A program made the translations under genes and the position numbers. Of a stretch of 26,118 nucleotides of DNA, positions 1 through 7,857 are shown piece by piece. Every line of letters begins with the position of its first letter. Position 1 is the first letter of the stretch. The DNA is taken from assembly GCA_937885345.1 (NCBI GenBank), contig CAKZZH010000046.1, positions 1 through 26,118 of the forward strand. Direction: 5' to 3'. A model generated the notes under the pieces. That model saw only the letters and a program-made list of their open reading frames with translations. It did not search any database and was not told where the DNA came from. Source of the stretch: an uncultured Lachnospiraceae bacterium (GTDB taxonomy: Bacteria > Bacillota > Clostridia > Lachnospirales > Lachnospiraceae).

Positions 1-140
1 GCCTTCGACAGCTCCGCTGCCCGCACGATCGCCGCCGGAACCTCTGCATCGATCAGAAAATTCTGTCCGAACCTCTTCTGAAATGCAAAATCATATTTGT
101 CGATAAGAGCCCTCGTGGCCCCGGGATTACAAAGATGCAT
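1..140 (-). CDS. rsmA: 16S rRNA dimethyladenosine transferase RsmA/KsgA, N-terminal part only
   Basis: About 46 N-terminal residues are present; the gene leaves the window at base 1. The start ATG is read from 140 to 138 and follows an AAGGAAG ribosome site with 5-6 nt spacing. Residues around 27-34 read KRFGQNFLID, the N-terminal signature of the KsgA/RsmA family, which dimethylates two adjacent adenines near the 3' end of 16S rRNA and acts as a late check on small-subunit assembly. The SAM-binding domain lies outside the window. The gene sits 38 bp downstream of tatD on the same strand, matching the metG-tatD-(rnmV)-ksgA order known in Firmicutes. The rnmV gene often found between tatD and ksgA is missing. 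Identification rests on the short motif and the context together. Confidence 0.85.
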   Translation of the reverse strand, partial: MHLCNPGATRALIDKYDFAFQKRFGQNFLIDAEVPAAIVRAAELSK

Positions 141-178
141 CTGTCTTCCTTTTCATATAAAATACCCTCACGCCCATG

Positions 179-961
179 CTACGCGTTTATCGCGTACATC
201 CTGCATGCGTTTTTGTATGTCACACTGATTATCTCTTCCTCGCTTACGCCCTTAATGCGCGCCATTTCGGCAACCACAAGAGGAAGATTGAGCGAAGTGT
301 TACGTTTGCCTCGGTTGGGAACGGGCGCAAGATAAGGACTGTCCGTCTCAAGAAGGATCCTGTCGAGAGGTGTGTATTCACAAACCTCTTTCATTTTAAT
401 ACCATTCTTAAAAGTAAGCACGCCGCCGATACCGATATAAAATCCCATATCAAGGTATTTGCGCGCCTCTTCCTTCGCGTATGAAAAGCAGTGTACCACG
501 CCGCCTATACTGCCGGCATCCGCAGCCTTCATTACTTCATAGGTATCCTTGGCAGCATCCCTCGAATGAACAACAAAAGGAAGCCCAAGCTTCCTTGCCA
601 TATCCATCTGTCTCTCAAAAAATGATATCTGCTCGTCGCGGTTATCTTTGTCCCAGTAATAATCGAGTCCGATCTCGCCGATCGCAACAACTTTACGCTC
701 GCGCTCAGCGGTTGCACCTATCCACTGCATATCCTCTTCTGTCACGCCACGGATCTCGCTGGGATGAATGCCGATCGCCGCATATATGTAATCATATTTG
801 TCGGCGAGCAGTACACATTTATGAGAGCCTTCAATTGTCGAACCTATGTTGACAACCTTCGATATACCGGCAGCGGGAAGGCTTGCAAGAAGCGTCTCTC
901 TGTCCTCATCGAAGGCCGCATCATCATAGTGTGCATGTGAATCAAAAATTCCTGTGTTCAT
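179..961 (-). CDS. tatD: TatD family metal-dependent DNase
   Basis: The 260-residue product has the usual length of bacterial TatD/YcfH proteins, cytoplasmic TIM-barrel metal-dependent hydrolases with 3'-5' exonuclease or DNase activity. The metal ligands are all visible: the HAH pair in DSHAH (residues 9 and 11), Glu96 in GEIGLDY, His132 in VVHSRD, His157 in VVHCFS and Asp207 in LLETDSPYLAP. The later RGKRN segment at 217-221 is also conserved in the family. The gene lies 47 bp downstream of metG and 38 bp upstream of rsmA, so it is very probably co-transcribed with them. The ribosome site (AGGAT-like) is weak. Its precise physiological substrate is not settled in the family. Confidence 0.93.
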   Translation of the reverse strand: MNTGIFDSHAHYDDAAFDEDRETLLASLPAAGISKVVNIGSTIEGSHKCVLLADKYDYIYAAIGIHPSEIRGVTEEDMQWIGATAERERKVVAIGEIGLDYYWDKDNRDEQISFFERQMDMARKLGLPFVVHSRDAAKDTYEVMKAADAGSIGGVVHCFSYAKEEARKYLDMGFYIGIGGVLTFKNGIKMKEVCEYTPLDRILLETDSPYLAPVPNRGKRNTSLNLPLVVAEMARIKGVSEEEIISVTYKNACRMYAINA

Positions 962-1008
962 ATTTCTATCCTGTCGTCTCGCCTCACAAGCGCGGGCAAG
1001 ACCAATAA

Positions 1009-3015
1009 CTAACTGATCGAAGAACCGTCCGTAACTTCCTTATCGGTCGTAAGAAGTGATAAGCTTCCGTCCGCATCCTCTGCACACAGCAGCATTCCCT
1101 CACTCATAACGCCGGCAAGCTTGGCAGGTTTGAGGTTGGTGACGACCACAACCGTCTTACCGACCATCATATCAGGTGTGTAATGAGGCTTGATCCCCGA
1201 AACGATCTGACGAACCTCACTGCCTATCTGCACCTGTGAACAAAGAAGCTTCTTGGACTTGGGAACTTCTTCGCATTTGATTATTTTACCGACTTTAAGC
1301 TCGACCTTGTCAAAATCATCTATTGTGATCTGCGCCTTAGTGTCCTCACCGTCTGCGCCGCCGTTCGCAGCGCCTTCCGCAGCGCCCGCTTCAGCAGCTG
1401 CCTCCGCTGCCTGCTTTGCACGAAGTTCCTCGATCCTGGGCATAAGATCTTTGATATCAAGTCTCTCGAAGAGGGGCTCGGGATCCTCTGTTACTTTACC
1501 GCATGCACTCTTATCAGTGCCCTCTGCACAAGGATATACACCAAAAGTCGAAAGCGACTCATAGGTTCTAACCGGGCTTCCTACCTGCTTAAGGATCTTC
1601 GCCGCAGTCTCGGGCATATAAGGCTCAAGAAGGCTGCTGCCGATAACTATTCCTTCCACAAGATTGTAAAGTACGGTTGCAAGACGATCCGACTTGGCCT
1701 CGTCCTTGGCAAGAACCCAGGGCTCTGTCTCATCGATATATTTGTTACATCTCTTAAATAGATTGAAAATCTCGGTCATCGCATCGGCAACCCTGAGCTT
1801 ATCCATTTTATCATGGACCTTGGCAACGGTTCCGGTAACAACGCTCTTAAGGTCGTCGTCAACAGGCTCCGCGGCACCCTTGTCGCATACCGCACCGCCG
1901 AAATATTTATTGCTCATCGCGATGGTTCTCTTAACCAGATTACCCAGTGTGTTTGCAAGCTCCGAGTTAAACCTCTCAACCAGAAGCTCCCAGGTGATCA
2001 CACCATCGTTCTCGAAAGGCATCTCGTGAAGCACGAAGAATCTGACCGCATCAACGCCGAAGAAATCCACGAGGTCATCGGCATACAGAACATTGCCCTT
2101 GGACTTGCTCATTTTACCGTCGCCCTGAAGAAGCCAGGGATGTCCGAATACCTGCTTGGGAAGCGGCACATCCAAAGCCATCAGCATGATGGGCCAGTAA
2201 ATGGTGTGGAATCGTAAAATATCCTTGCCGATAAGATGAAGATCCGCAGGCCAGTATTTCTTGTAGAGATCGCCGTGATCACCGTCAACATCATATCCGA
2301 GGCCGGTAATATAGTTCGATAACGCATCGATCCAAACATAGATAACATGCTTGTCATCGAAATCAACGGGAATTCCCCACTTGAAGGATGTACGCGATAC
2401 GCACAGATCCTGCAGACCCGGCTTTAGAAAATTGTTGACCATTTCATTCTTACGCGACTCGGGCTGAATAAATTCAGGATGCTCCTCAATATGCTTCATA
2501 AGCCTGTCCGCATATTTGCTCATCTTGAAGAAGTAAGCTTCCTCTTTGGCCTTAACAACGGGACGTCCGCAGTCGGGACATTTACCGTCAACGAGCTGCG
2601 ACTCGGTCCAGAAAGACTCGTCCGGAACGCAGTACCAGCCCTCGTATGAACCCTTGTAAATATCGCCTTTATCGTATAATTTATGGAATATTTTCTGAAC
2701 CTGCTTCTCGTGGTCCTCGTCCGTAGTTCTTATAAATCTGTCATAAGAAGTGTTCATAAGATCCCAGATTCTCTTAACTTCGCCGGCAGTCTTATCAACA
2801 TACTGCTTGGGCGTAATGCCTGCTGCCTTGGCCTTCTCCTCAATCTTCTGGCCGTGCTCGTCGGTTCCGGTCTGGAATCTCACATCATAGCCCTCAAGTC
2901 TCTTATATCTGGCAATGCTGTCCGCAAGGACCGCTTCATAGGTATTACCGATGTGTGGTTTACCGGATGTATATGCGATTGCAGTTGTAATATAATACGG
3001 TTTCTTCTCGCTCAT
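1009..3015 (-). CDS. metG: Methionine-tRNA ligase with C-terminal tRNA-binding domain
   Basis: This 668-residue class I synthetase charges tRNA-Met. The HIGN form of the HIGH signature is at residues 21-24 and KMSKS at 301-305. A single CPDCG zinc-knuckle-like pair lies in the connective insert near residue 150, as in the Bacillus-type enzyme. An alanine/glycine-rich linker near residues 545-565 leads to a C-terminal EMAP/Trbp111-type tRNA-binding domain of about 100 residues, starting near TIDDFDKVELKVGKI. I chose the ATG at 3015 because it follows AAGGAG with 8-nt spacing; an in-frame GTG nine bases upstream would overlap that site. A TATAAT box (3035-3040, minus) lies just upstream, with no convincing -35. 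The 78-bp gap to the next gene is too short for a T-box leader. A 5-bp hairpin (3056-3072) lies in the gap. Confidence 0.96.
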   Translation of the reverse strand: MSEKKPYYITTAIAYTSGKPHIGNTYEAVLADSIARYKRLEGYDVRFQTGTDEHGQKIEEKAKAAGITPKQYVDKTAGEVKRIWDLMNTSYDRFIRTTDEDHEKQVQKIFHKLYDKGDIYKGSYEGWYCVPDESFWTESQLVDGKCPDCGRPVVKAKEEAYFFKMSKYADRLMKHIEEHPEFIQPESRKNEMVNNFLKPGLQDLCVSRTSFKWGIPVDFDDKHVIYVWIDALSNYITGLGYDVDGDHGDLYKKYWPADLHLIGKDILRFHTIYWPIMLMALDVPLPKQVFGHPWLLQGDGKMSKSKGNVLYADDLVDFFGVDAVRFFVLHEMPFENDGVITWELLVERFNSELANTLGNLVKRTIAMSNKYFGGAVCDKGAAEPVDDDLKSVVTGTVAKVHDKMDKLRVADAMTEIFNLFKRCNKYIDETEPWVLAKDEAKSDRLATVLYNLVEGIVIGSSLLEPYMPETAAKILKQVGSPVRTYESLSTFGVYPCAEGTDKSACGKVTEDPEPLFERLDIKDLMPRIEELRAKQAAEAAAEAGAAEGAANGGADGEDTKAQITIDDFDKVELKVGKIIKCEEVPKSKKLLCSQVQIGSEVRQIVSGIKPHYTPDMMVGKTVVVVTNLKPAKLAGVMSEGMLLCAEDADGSLSLLTTDKEVTDGSSIS

Positions 3016-3093
3016 ACTGATCACTCCTTATATCATTATAAAATTTTCATTCGGGGCGGCGTTACCTGCCGCATTTATTATCGTTATACTCTA

Positions 3094-3696
3094 TCACAAA
3101 TCCCTATCATCCGCAAGTGCGCCGCCGATATTGGGCTTTATAAAATGCTCGTCAGAATACTTCCACAAAGCCTCGGATCCGTCAGCCGTATGTTCGTTTC
3201 TCTTATACACCTGCGATGCTCTGATGCCATGCTCTTTCCAGGCAAGCCCCTTCGTCTCGTGGTTAAGCATCAAAGGTTGTATTTTATCAAGAGTGTGGGC
3301 AAACCTTGCTTCAGGTGTCTTCGCCTCTTCAAACTCATCCCACAGACCGCGCATATATGCAGCCTGATCCTCCGGAAGCATCCCGAAAAGCTTATCCGCA
3401 GCCGCCACCTCGCGTTCTCTCTTGCTTGCATTTCCCACCTCATCGTATGCATAAGTATCACCGGCATAGACCTCTACAAGGTCGTGCACAAGGCACATGC
3501 AGATAGTCTTCTCGCAGCTAAGTTCCTCATTGGAATATTCGCCGAGAAGCATCGCCATCATCGCAAGGTGCCACGCATGTTCAGCGTCATCCTCCTTGCG
3601 CGAGGCATCGCTGATATAGGTCTGCCTGATTATCTGTTTTTCCTTATCGATTTCCCTTATAAAATCAAATTGCTTTTGTAATCGCTTTTCGTCCAT
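3094..3696 (-). CDS. HD-domain phosphohydrolase, YfbR/COG1896-like
   Basis: The 200-residue protein belongs to the HD superfamily of metal-dependent phosphohydrolases. It has His40 in DAEHAWH, the HD pair at 71-72 in LVHDLVE, and Asp137 in HTLDKIQP, in the order and spacing of the YfbR-like (HD_3) group. Characterised members of that group are 5'-deoxynucleotidases; the substrate here cannot be read from sequence. The gene begins 15 bp after the stop of the upstream glycosyltransferase, so the two are probably co-transcribed, although no functional link is obvious. The ribosome site is a GGGGGCGAG stretch directly before the ATG. No signal peptide or membrane segment is seen. Confidence 0.8.
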   Translation of the reverse strand: MDEKRLQKQFDFIREIDKEKQIIRQTYISDASRKEDDAEHAWHLAMMAMLLGEYSNEELSCEKTICMCLVHDLVEVYAGDTYAYDEVGNASKREREVAAADKLFGMLPEDQAAYMRGLWDEFEEAKTPEARFAHTLDKIQPLMLNHETKGLAWKEHGIRASQVYKRNEHTADGSEALWKYSDEHFIKPNIGGALADDRDL

Positions 3697-3711
3697 CTGC
3701 TCGCCCCCGCG

Positions 3712-4656
3712 CTACTTTAAATATTCTTCAACGATATATTTCGGGCGGTTCTTGGTCTCGAGGTATATTTTACCGATGTACTCGCCGACGATCCCGAGCG
3801 AGAGAAGTACGATCCCACCGATAAACCAAATCGAGACATTCATCGAAGACCAGCCGGTTATCGTGTGCCCCGTAAAGAATCTGATAAGCGTATATATCAG
3901 CATTCCAATGCTTATCAGAAAGGTTATAAAGCCCGTGACCATAACAAAACGCATCGGCTTAACGGAAAACGAGGTGATGCCGTCGATCGCAAGGGCCATC
4001 ATTTTACCGAGAGTATACTTGCTTTTGCCCGCGTTACGCTTGTTTCTTGAATATTGTACGGTTGTCGAAGGATATCCGACCAGAGGGATGATCCCGCGAA
4101 GGAAGAGATTAACCTCCGAGAATTGCGAGAGTCCTTCGATCGCGCGTCTCGACATCAAGCGGTAATCCGCGTGATTATAGATAAGTTCGCCGCCCATACG
4201 CCTTGCAAAACGGTAGTAACTCTGGGCACTCCAGCGCTTCATAAAAGAATCCGTCTTGCGGTCATTTCTCACGCCATACACCACATCATAGCCCTCGTCG
4301 TATTTGGCGATCATCTTATCTATCGCATCTACATCATCCTGAAGGTCGGCGTCCAGCGAGATCACGACGTCGGCGTCGTCTTTCACGGTCATAAGGCCCG
4401 CAAGAAGGGCGTTCTGATGACCTCTGTTACGGCTCAGATTGATTCCGCCGAATATCGGGTCCTCTTCATGATATCTGCATATAAGCTTCCATGTAAGGTC
4501 CATGGAGCCGTCATTCACAAAAATTATTTTACTGTTCTCTGCTATCACGCCCGAATCCATAAGCCTGTGCATCTTCTCCTGAAGGATCGGAGCGGTTATC
4601 GGAAGCGCTTCTTCTTCGTTGTAGCAGGGAATTACCAGATATAAAATACCCGCCAT
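3712..4656 (-). CDS. Family 2 glycosyltransferase, DPM1/GtrB-like, membrane-anchored
   Basis: The 314-residue protein starts with a GT-A fold. CYNEEEALP (11-19) and FVNDGS (46-51) form the nucleotide site, and LDADLQDD (101-108) carries the metal-binding acidic motif. The C-terminal third has two hydrophobic segments (about 238-262 and 276-296) followed by a basic tail. This is the architecture of polyprenyl-phosphate glycosyltransferases (DPM1, GtrB/YfdH, ArnC), which move a sugar from a nucleotide donor to undecaprenyl phosphate on the cytoplasmic face. The ATG follows AAGGAGG with about 8-nt spacing. The gene is divergent from a polytopic membrane protein that could use the lipid-linked sugar; that pairing is inference. 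Which sugar is moved cannot be told. Confidence 0.88.
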   Translation of the reverse strand: MAGILYLVIPCYNEEEALPITAPILQEKMHRLMDSGVIAENSKIIFVNDGSMDLTWKLICRYHEEDPIFGGINLSRNRGHQNALLAGLMTVKDDADVVISLDADLQDDVDAIDKMIAKYDEGYDVVYGVRNDRKTDSFMKRWSAQSYYRFARRMGGELIYNHADYRLMSRRAIEGLSQFSEVNLFLRGIIPLVGYPSTTVQYSRNKRNAGKSKYTLGKMMALAIDGITSFSVKPMRFVMVTGFITFLISIGMLIYTLIRFFTGHTITGWSSMNVSIWFIGGIVLLSLGIVGEYIGKIYLETKNRPKYIVEEYLK

Positions 4657-4691
4657 AAAGTATCCTCCTTATCCAGTTTCCATACAATCCT

Positions 4692-4720
4692 AATCTACCA
4701 CAACCGTTATGTAATTGCAA
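4692..4720 (-). promoter_or_regulatory. Candidate sigma-A promoter for the glycosyltransferase
   Basis: Read on the minus strand: TTGCAA (4720-4715), 17-nt spacer, TAGATT (4697-4692). Transcription would begin near 4685, about 30 nt before the ATG at 4656, leaving room for the AAGGAGG site. The -35 box is the centre of the perfect palindrome shared with the divergent promoter. Confidence 0.5.
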
Positions 4721-4724
4721 TTAC
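4711..4724. promoter_or_regulatory. 14-bp perfect palindrome containing both divergent -35 boxes
   Basis: GTAATTGCAATTAC is its own reverse complement. Its central TTGCAA serves as the -35 box on both strands: 17 nt before TATTAT on plus and 17 nt before TAGATT on minus. A protein bound here would cover both promoters at once. The sequence is an operator candidate by shape and position only; no regulator is identified. Confidence 0.5.
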
Positions 4725-4743
4725 GAGGCTCTCGGTGTATTAT
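4715..4743 (+). promoter_or_regulatory. Candidate sigma-A promoter for the DUF6056-like gene
   Basis: TTGCAA (4715-4720), 17-nt spacer, TATTAT (4738-4743). Only six bases separate the -10 box from the ATG at 4750, so transcription would begin at or next to the start codon, giving a leaderless mRNA. This argues against the GTG at 4735, which would lie upstream of the transcript. Confidence 0.5.
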
Positions 4744-4749
4744 CTACTT

Positions 4750-6321
4750 ATGATGAAAACAACTAAAACAAACAGACCAATTGCATTATATATTCTTATC
4801 GCCATTTTCGTACTTTCGCTTATACCCATCTACTATGTGGCAAGCTATGCACATCCAAGCGTTGACGACTATTATTACGGGGCAGAAGGCTACGCCGTTT
4901 ACTCGCAAGGCGGCTCTTTCACAGATGTGATCAAGAGTGCCGCGAGTGAAACTCTTCGCACCTACAACGACTGGCAGGGTAATTTCTCCGCAATCTTTCT
5001 GATGAGAATGCAACCCGGAGTTTTCGGAGAAAATGCATATATCTTAGCTCCGATCATTCTTATAACTGCCTTTATTGCGGGGCTTTTCTTCCTCATATAC
5101 AATGTGCTTCGCGGAATATTCAAGGCAACCGGGACCACCTCGGCGGCCGTTTCACTTGTGATAACTTTCTGCGCGCTTCAGTTCACTTATGTTCCGTCGG
5201 ATTCATTTTACTGGTACAACGGAGGAATCTATTACACCTTCTTTTTTTCGCTGATGTGTGCGCTGCTCACTTTGATAATATCCCTTCTTAAAGCACGCAG
5301 GAACCCTGGCGCAATAATCTCCGGCGTTATCGGCATACCGCTCGCATTTGTGATCGGAGGCGGCAATTATTCAACCGCACTTTATCTCGCGCTGATACTT
5401 ATATTTGTGCTTGTTTACGCTGTTATACAAGTCAGATCGCGAAGGCTCCCGATCGTTCGTCTTGCGATCCTCTTACTCATGATCGCAACATTTTTTGTAA
5501 GTTTTATCTTGAGCGTCAAAGCACCCGGCAATGCCATCCGCATAGCCTATGTTAACTATGATTCAAGCATTATCAAAGCTCTTATGTACAGCTTTGCATA
5601 CGGCGGATATGTTATCGGCGATGCGACCACATTCCCGGTTATCGTTTTGTGGGTGCTTCTGTTTCCTATATTTTACAGGATCGCAAGAAGGACGGGCTTT
5701 CGCTTCCGTCTGCCCCTTCTCGTGCTTCTCATTTCCTTTGGCGTCTTCTGCTCACAGGGCACTGCACTTTTCTACGCACAGGGCATGAGAATGCCGTACA
5801 GAATGAGCAATATAATTTATTTTAACTATTATCTGTTTATGACCTTGAATCTGCTCTATCTCGCAGGTTATCTGGCAACCAGGTTCCCGGGCAGTCATTT
5901 CGACAGCCTTATGGTGAATCTCACCACGACTTCCCGCTCTCTTAAAATATTTGCCATCGTCTGCTCGATCCTTTTTGTTATCGGCTGCGTCGGGAATGTC
6001 AAAGTCAGCGAGAACGAAGAAGGCGGTGCTTCCTTTACCTCCATGCCACTCTCTGTATCCGCAGCCAGGACGATCATAAGCGGTGAAGGTAAAATATATG
6101 ATACCGAACTTAATGAACGAAATACCTATCTGGGATCACTTCGAGGAAACAGGGATTTTATAACCGTACCCGCGCTCACATACACACCCGAGCCGATCTT
6201 TCACTCGGATATCACAACCGTCTCTGATGATTGGAAAAATATGCATCTCATCAAATTCTACGATCTGATGAGCGTCAAAATAGGCGAAGATTATAATGTA
6301 TCAACATCTTATGAGCCTTAA
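4750..6321 (+). CDS. Polytopic membrane protein, DUF6056-like
   Basis: The 523-residue protein has roughly ten or more hydrophobic segments, the first at about residues 12-30. A motif HPSVDDYYYG follows the first segment on what would be the outer face, and NDWQGNF comes some 45 residues later. These motifs and the general layout match DUF6056-type proteins, which resemble GT-C-fold or Gtr-like integral membrane transferases; the match is from memory and no enzyme function is proven. The last 120 or so residues form a soluble extracytoplasmic tail. I chose ATG 4750 on promoter position; the alternative is GTG 4735, which has a GAGG six bases upstream. It is divergent from the GtrB-like enzyme, so a joint role in surface glycosylation is plausible. 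A 23-bp gap separates it from the next gene. Confidence 0.75.
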   Translation: MMKTTKTNRPIALYILIAIFVLSLIPIYYVASYAHPSVDDYYYGAEGYAVYSQGGSFTDVIKSAASETLRTYNDWQGNFSAIFLMRMQPGVFGENAYILAPIILITAFIAGLFFLIYNVLRGIFKATGTTSAAVSLVITFCALQFTYVPSDSFYWYNGGIYYTFFFSLMCALLTLIISLLKARRNPGAIISGVIGIPLAFVIGGGNYSTALYLALILIFVLVYAVIQVRSRRLPIVRLAILLLMIATFFVSFILSVKAPGNAIRIAYVNYDSSIIKALMYSFAYGGYVIGDATTFPVIVLWVLLFPIFYRIARRTGFRFRLPLLVLLISFGVFCSQGTALFYAQGMRMPYRMSNIIYFNYYLFMTLNLLYLAGYLATRFPGSHFDSLMVNLTTTSRSLKIFAIVCSILFVIGCVGNVKVSENEEGGASFTSMPLSVSAARTIISGEGKIYDTELNERNTYLGSLRGNRDFITVPALTYTPEPIFHSDITTVSDDWKNMHLIKFYDLMSVKIGEDYNVSTSYEP

Positions 6322-6344
6322 AAGCCCTGAAAGAGGAGAATCTT

Positions 6345-6917
6345 ATGAGTAAACCTATATGGGAAGATAATGATGATTATGTTTCAACAAGAGCCGAGGA
6401 TTATGAAAGAGATACCTCTCCCAAATATATGAAGGCCGGAACGGCGATTTTCTCAATCGGTCTCGGCGCAGCATCGCTGCTGCTCGGAATCCTTCTCTAT
6501 AGGATCATGAAGGTTAATGATATCTCGGATTCCCTGATCCATAACCATTTCTATATATTTATTGCGCTGGGAGTTGTACTGATCCTGGTCGGCATTGTTC
6601 TCCTGATAGTTCGATATCGAATCAATTCCGAGAACGGTCTGAATGCGATCGTTGAAACGGGCCGATTCACCTATGCCAAGGTTGAGAATGTTTTCTATGA
6701 TACTTCGATATCGAACGAAAACGGTGATCACCCTTATATTATAAGATGCAGATATACGGATTTTAACGGACAGCACCCGCATGATTTTATAATCAAGGAC
6801 TGCTACCGAAACCCGGCCGCATATATCGCCGCAAATAATCACAGCATCAAAATATACTATCTTGATAAGAACTTCCGCCGCTACAAAGCGGATCCGAAGT
6901 TATACGAAGGAATGTGA
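6345..6917 (+). CDS. Two-TM membrane protein of unknown function, DUF3592-like
   Basis: The 190-residue protein has an acidic cytoplasmic-looking head, membrane segments at about 31-53 and 69-89, and a soluble C-terminal domain of about 100 residues. That domain, with its YAKVENVFYD start and RCRYTDFNGQ strand, resembles the beta-rich part of DUF3592 proteins, but I would not assign it firmly. The ATG follows AGAGGAG with good spacing. It lies 23 bp after the polytopic membrane protein and is probably in the same transcript, which ends at the hairpin at 6967-6992. No catalytic residues are recognisable. Confidence 0.7.
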   Translation: MSKPIWEDNDDYVSTRAEDYERDTSPKYMKAGTAIFSIGLGAASLLLGILLYRIMKVNDISDSLIHNHFYIFIALGVVLILVGIVLLIVRYRINSENGLNAIVETGRFTYAKVENVFYDTSISNENGDHPYIIRCRYTDFNGQHPHDFIIKDCYRNPAAYIAANNHSIKIYYLDKNFRRYKADPKLYEGM

Positions 6918-6952
6918 TTCCGAATATAAATCCGAATGTTATTCCGAATATG
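6917..6952 (+). repeat. Three imperfect 12-bp tandem units after the stop codon
   Basis: The core TCCGAAT recurs at 6919, 6931 and 6943 with an exact 12-base period; units one and three share ATTCCGAATAT. The array starts on the last base of the preceding stop codon and ends 15 bases before the terminator stem. Function unknown. Confidence 0.6.
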
Positions 6953-6966
6953 ATCTCTTCAAAATA

Positions 6967-6992
6967 AAGAAACCCGATCGCTCGGGTTTCTT
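6967..6992. terminator. Bidirectional intrinsic terminator between convergent genes
   Basis: AAGAAACCCGA (6967-6977) pairs perfectly with TCGGGTTTCTT (6982-6992) around a TCGC loop. On minus the stem is followed by a T-rich stretch, serving deoC; on plus it is followed by GATCATTTCTTTTT, serving the membrane-protein pair. Confidence 0.85.
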
Positions 6993-6994
6993 GA

Positions 6995-7663
6995 TCATTT
7001 CTTTTTCATATCCAGATAAAGTTGAACGACTTTGCTGGTTCCCAGCCTTGACGCTCCAAGCTTAATCAGAAGATCCGCATCTTCAAGCGACTTGATCCCG
7101 CCCGAAGCCTTAACCTTAACGCCTCTTCCGACATTGGACTTAAGAAGAGCCACATCCTGGGGTGTTGCGCCGCCTGTTGAGAAGCCTGTAGATGTCTTGA
7201 TATAATCAGCCTTAGCCTCGGTAACTATTTTGGCAAGACGTATTTTCTCTTCTTCGGTAAGAAGGCAGGTCTCAATAATAACCTTAAGAAGCTTTCCATG
7301 ACATGCTTCCTTAACGCTCTTGATCTCCTCAAGAAGCTCGGCGTCCTTCTTCTCTTTGACATAGCCGAGATTGATCACCATATCTATCTCATCGGCGCCG
7401 TCAAGAATTGCCTGCTCGGTCTCATACACCTTAACCTTGGTAGTGCTGTAGCCGTTAGGAAATCCGATAACCGTACATACCGTAACTTTCGAGGACTTGC
7501 CATGAAGGTATTCCGCCGCCTGCTTCACAAAGGTAGGCGGGATGCATACACTGTGACATCCGTTATCATTAGCCTCATCACAAATTGTCTTAACCTCTTT
7601 CCAGGTGGCCGTCTGCTTAAGCAGCGTGTGGTCACATTTGGAAAGTATATCGTTCATATCCAT
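6995..7663 (-). CDS. deoC: Deoxyribose-phosphate aldolase
   Basis: DeoC cleaves 2-deoxyribose 5-phosphate into acetaldehyde and glyceraldehyde 3-phosphate, linking deoxynucleoside salvage to glycolysis. The 222-residue length fits the short bacterial class. The DHTLLK start motif is at 11-16, Asp94 in DEIDMVIN, Lys127 in LLKVIIET, the Schiff-base Lys156 in YIKTSTGF, and Lys185 in VKASGGI. I chose the ATG at 7663, ten bases after a GGAG; longer versions would need TTG or GTG starts inside or before that site. No other deo genes are adjacent. It is isolated between the terminator at its 3' end and the exporter/pseudogene region upstream. Confidence 0.95.
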   Translation of the reverse strand: MDMNDILSKCDHTLLKQTATWKEVKTICDEANDNGCHSVCIPPTFVKQAAEYLHGKSSKVTVCTVIGFPNGYSTTKVKVYETEQAILDGADEIDMVINLGYVKEKKDAELLEEIKSVKEACHGKLLKVIIETCLLTEEEKIRLAKIVTEAKADYIKTSTGFSTGGATPQDVALLKSNVGRGVKVKASGGIKSLEDADLLIKLGASRLGTSKVVQLYLDMKKK

Positions 7664-7701
7664 ACCGCTCACACTCCGGATCAATTATCTTTTTAGTGTA
7701 A

Positions 7702-7857
7702 TCATTTTACCATAAATCGTGTGAAATGTCTGCTATTCTTTGATGCTTTTCTCAACTTTTTGTTAATATCCACGCCCTCATCCATATATGCCTCATACTC
7801 GGCATCCGAGAGGCCCGGGCGCCTGCGATAATGCACGATCCCCACATAATCACTATC
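7702..7857 (-). pseudogene. Remnant of a DUF4422-type glycosyltransferase
   Basis: This frame encodes 51 residues ending at TGA 7704-7702. Its first 30 residues, containing DYVGIVHYRR then GLSDAEYEAY and GVDI, closely resemble the DYIGLCHYRR...LS motif region of DUF4422 proteins (from memory). No start codon with a ribosome site precedes it, and the frame enters from inside the exporter gene, whose stop overlaps its first codon. After GVDI the similarity stops and a lysine/arginine-rich tail follows. It therefore looks like an internal piece of a deleted gene. It could be chance; a protein search would settle it. Confidence 0.4.

Noticed and set aside
3016..3093. T-box or other riboswitch upstream of metG
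   Set aside because: The gap is only 78 bp and shows only a 5-bp hairpin and a -10 box; a T-box needs far more space.
2683..3681. 332-residue plus-strand frame opposite metG and the HD gene
   Set aside because: It is antisense to two well-supported genes, has no ribosome site and no recognisable motif; it is a codon-bias shadow.
4735..4749. GTG start with a GAGG six bases upstream for the DUF6056-like gene
   Set aside because: The promoter boxes place the transcript start at about 4750, downstream of this GTG. It remains possible if another promoter is used.
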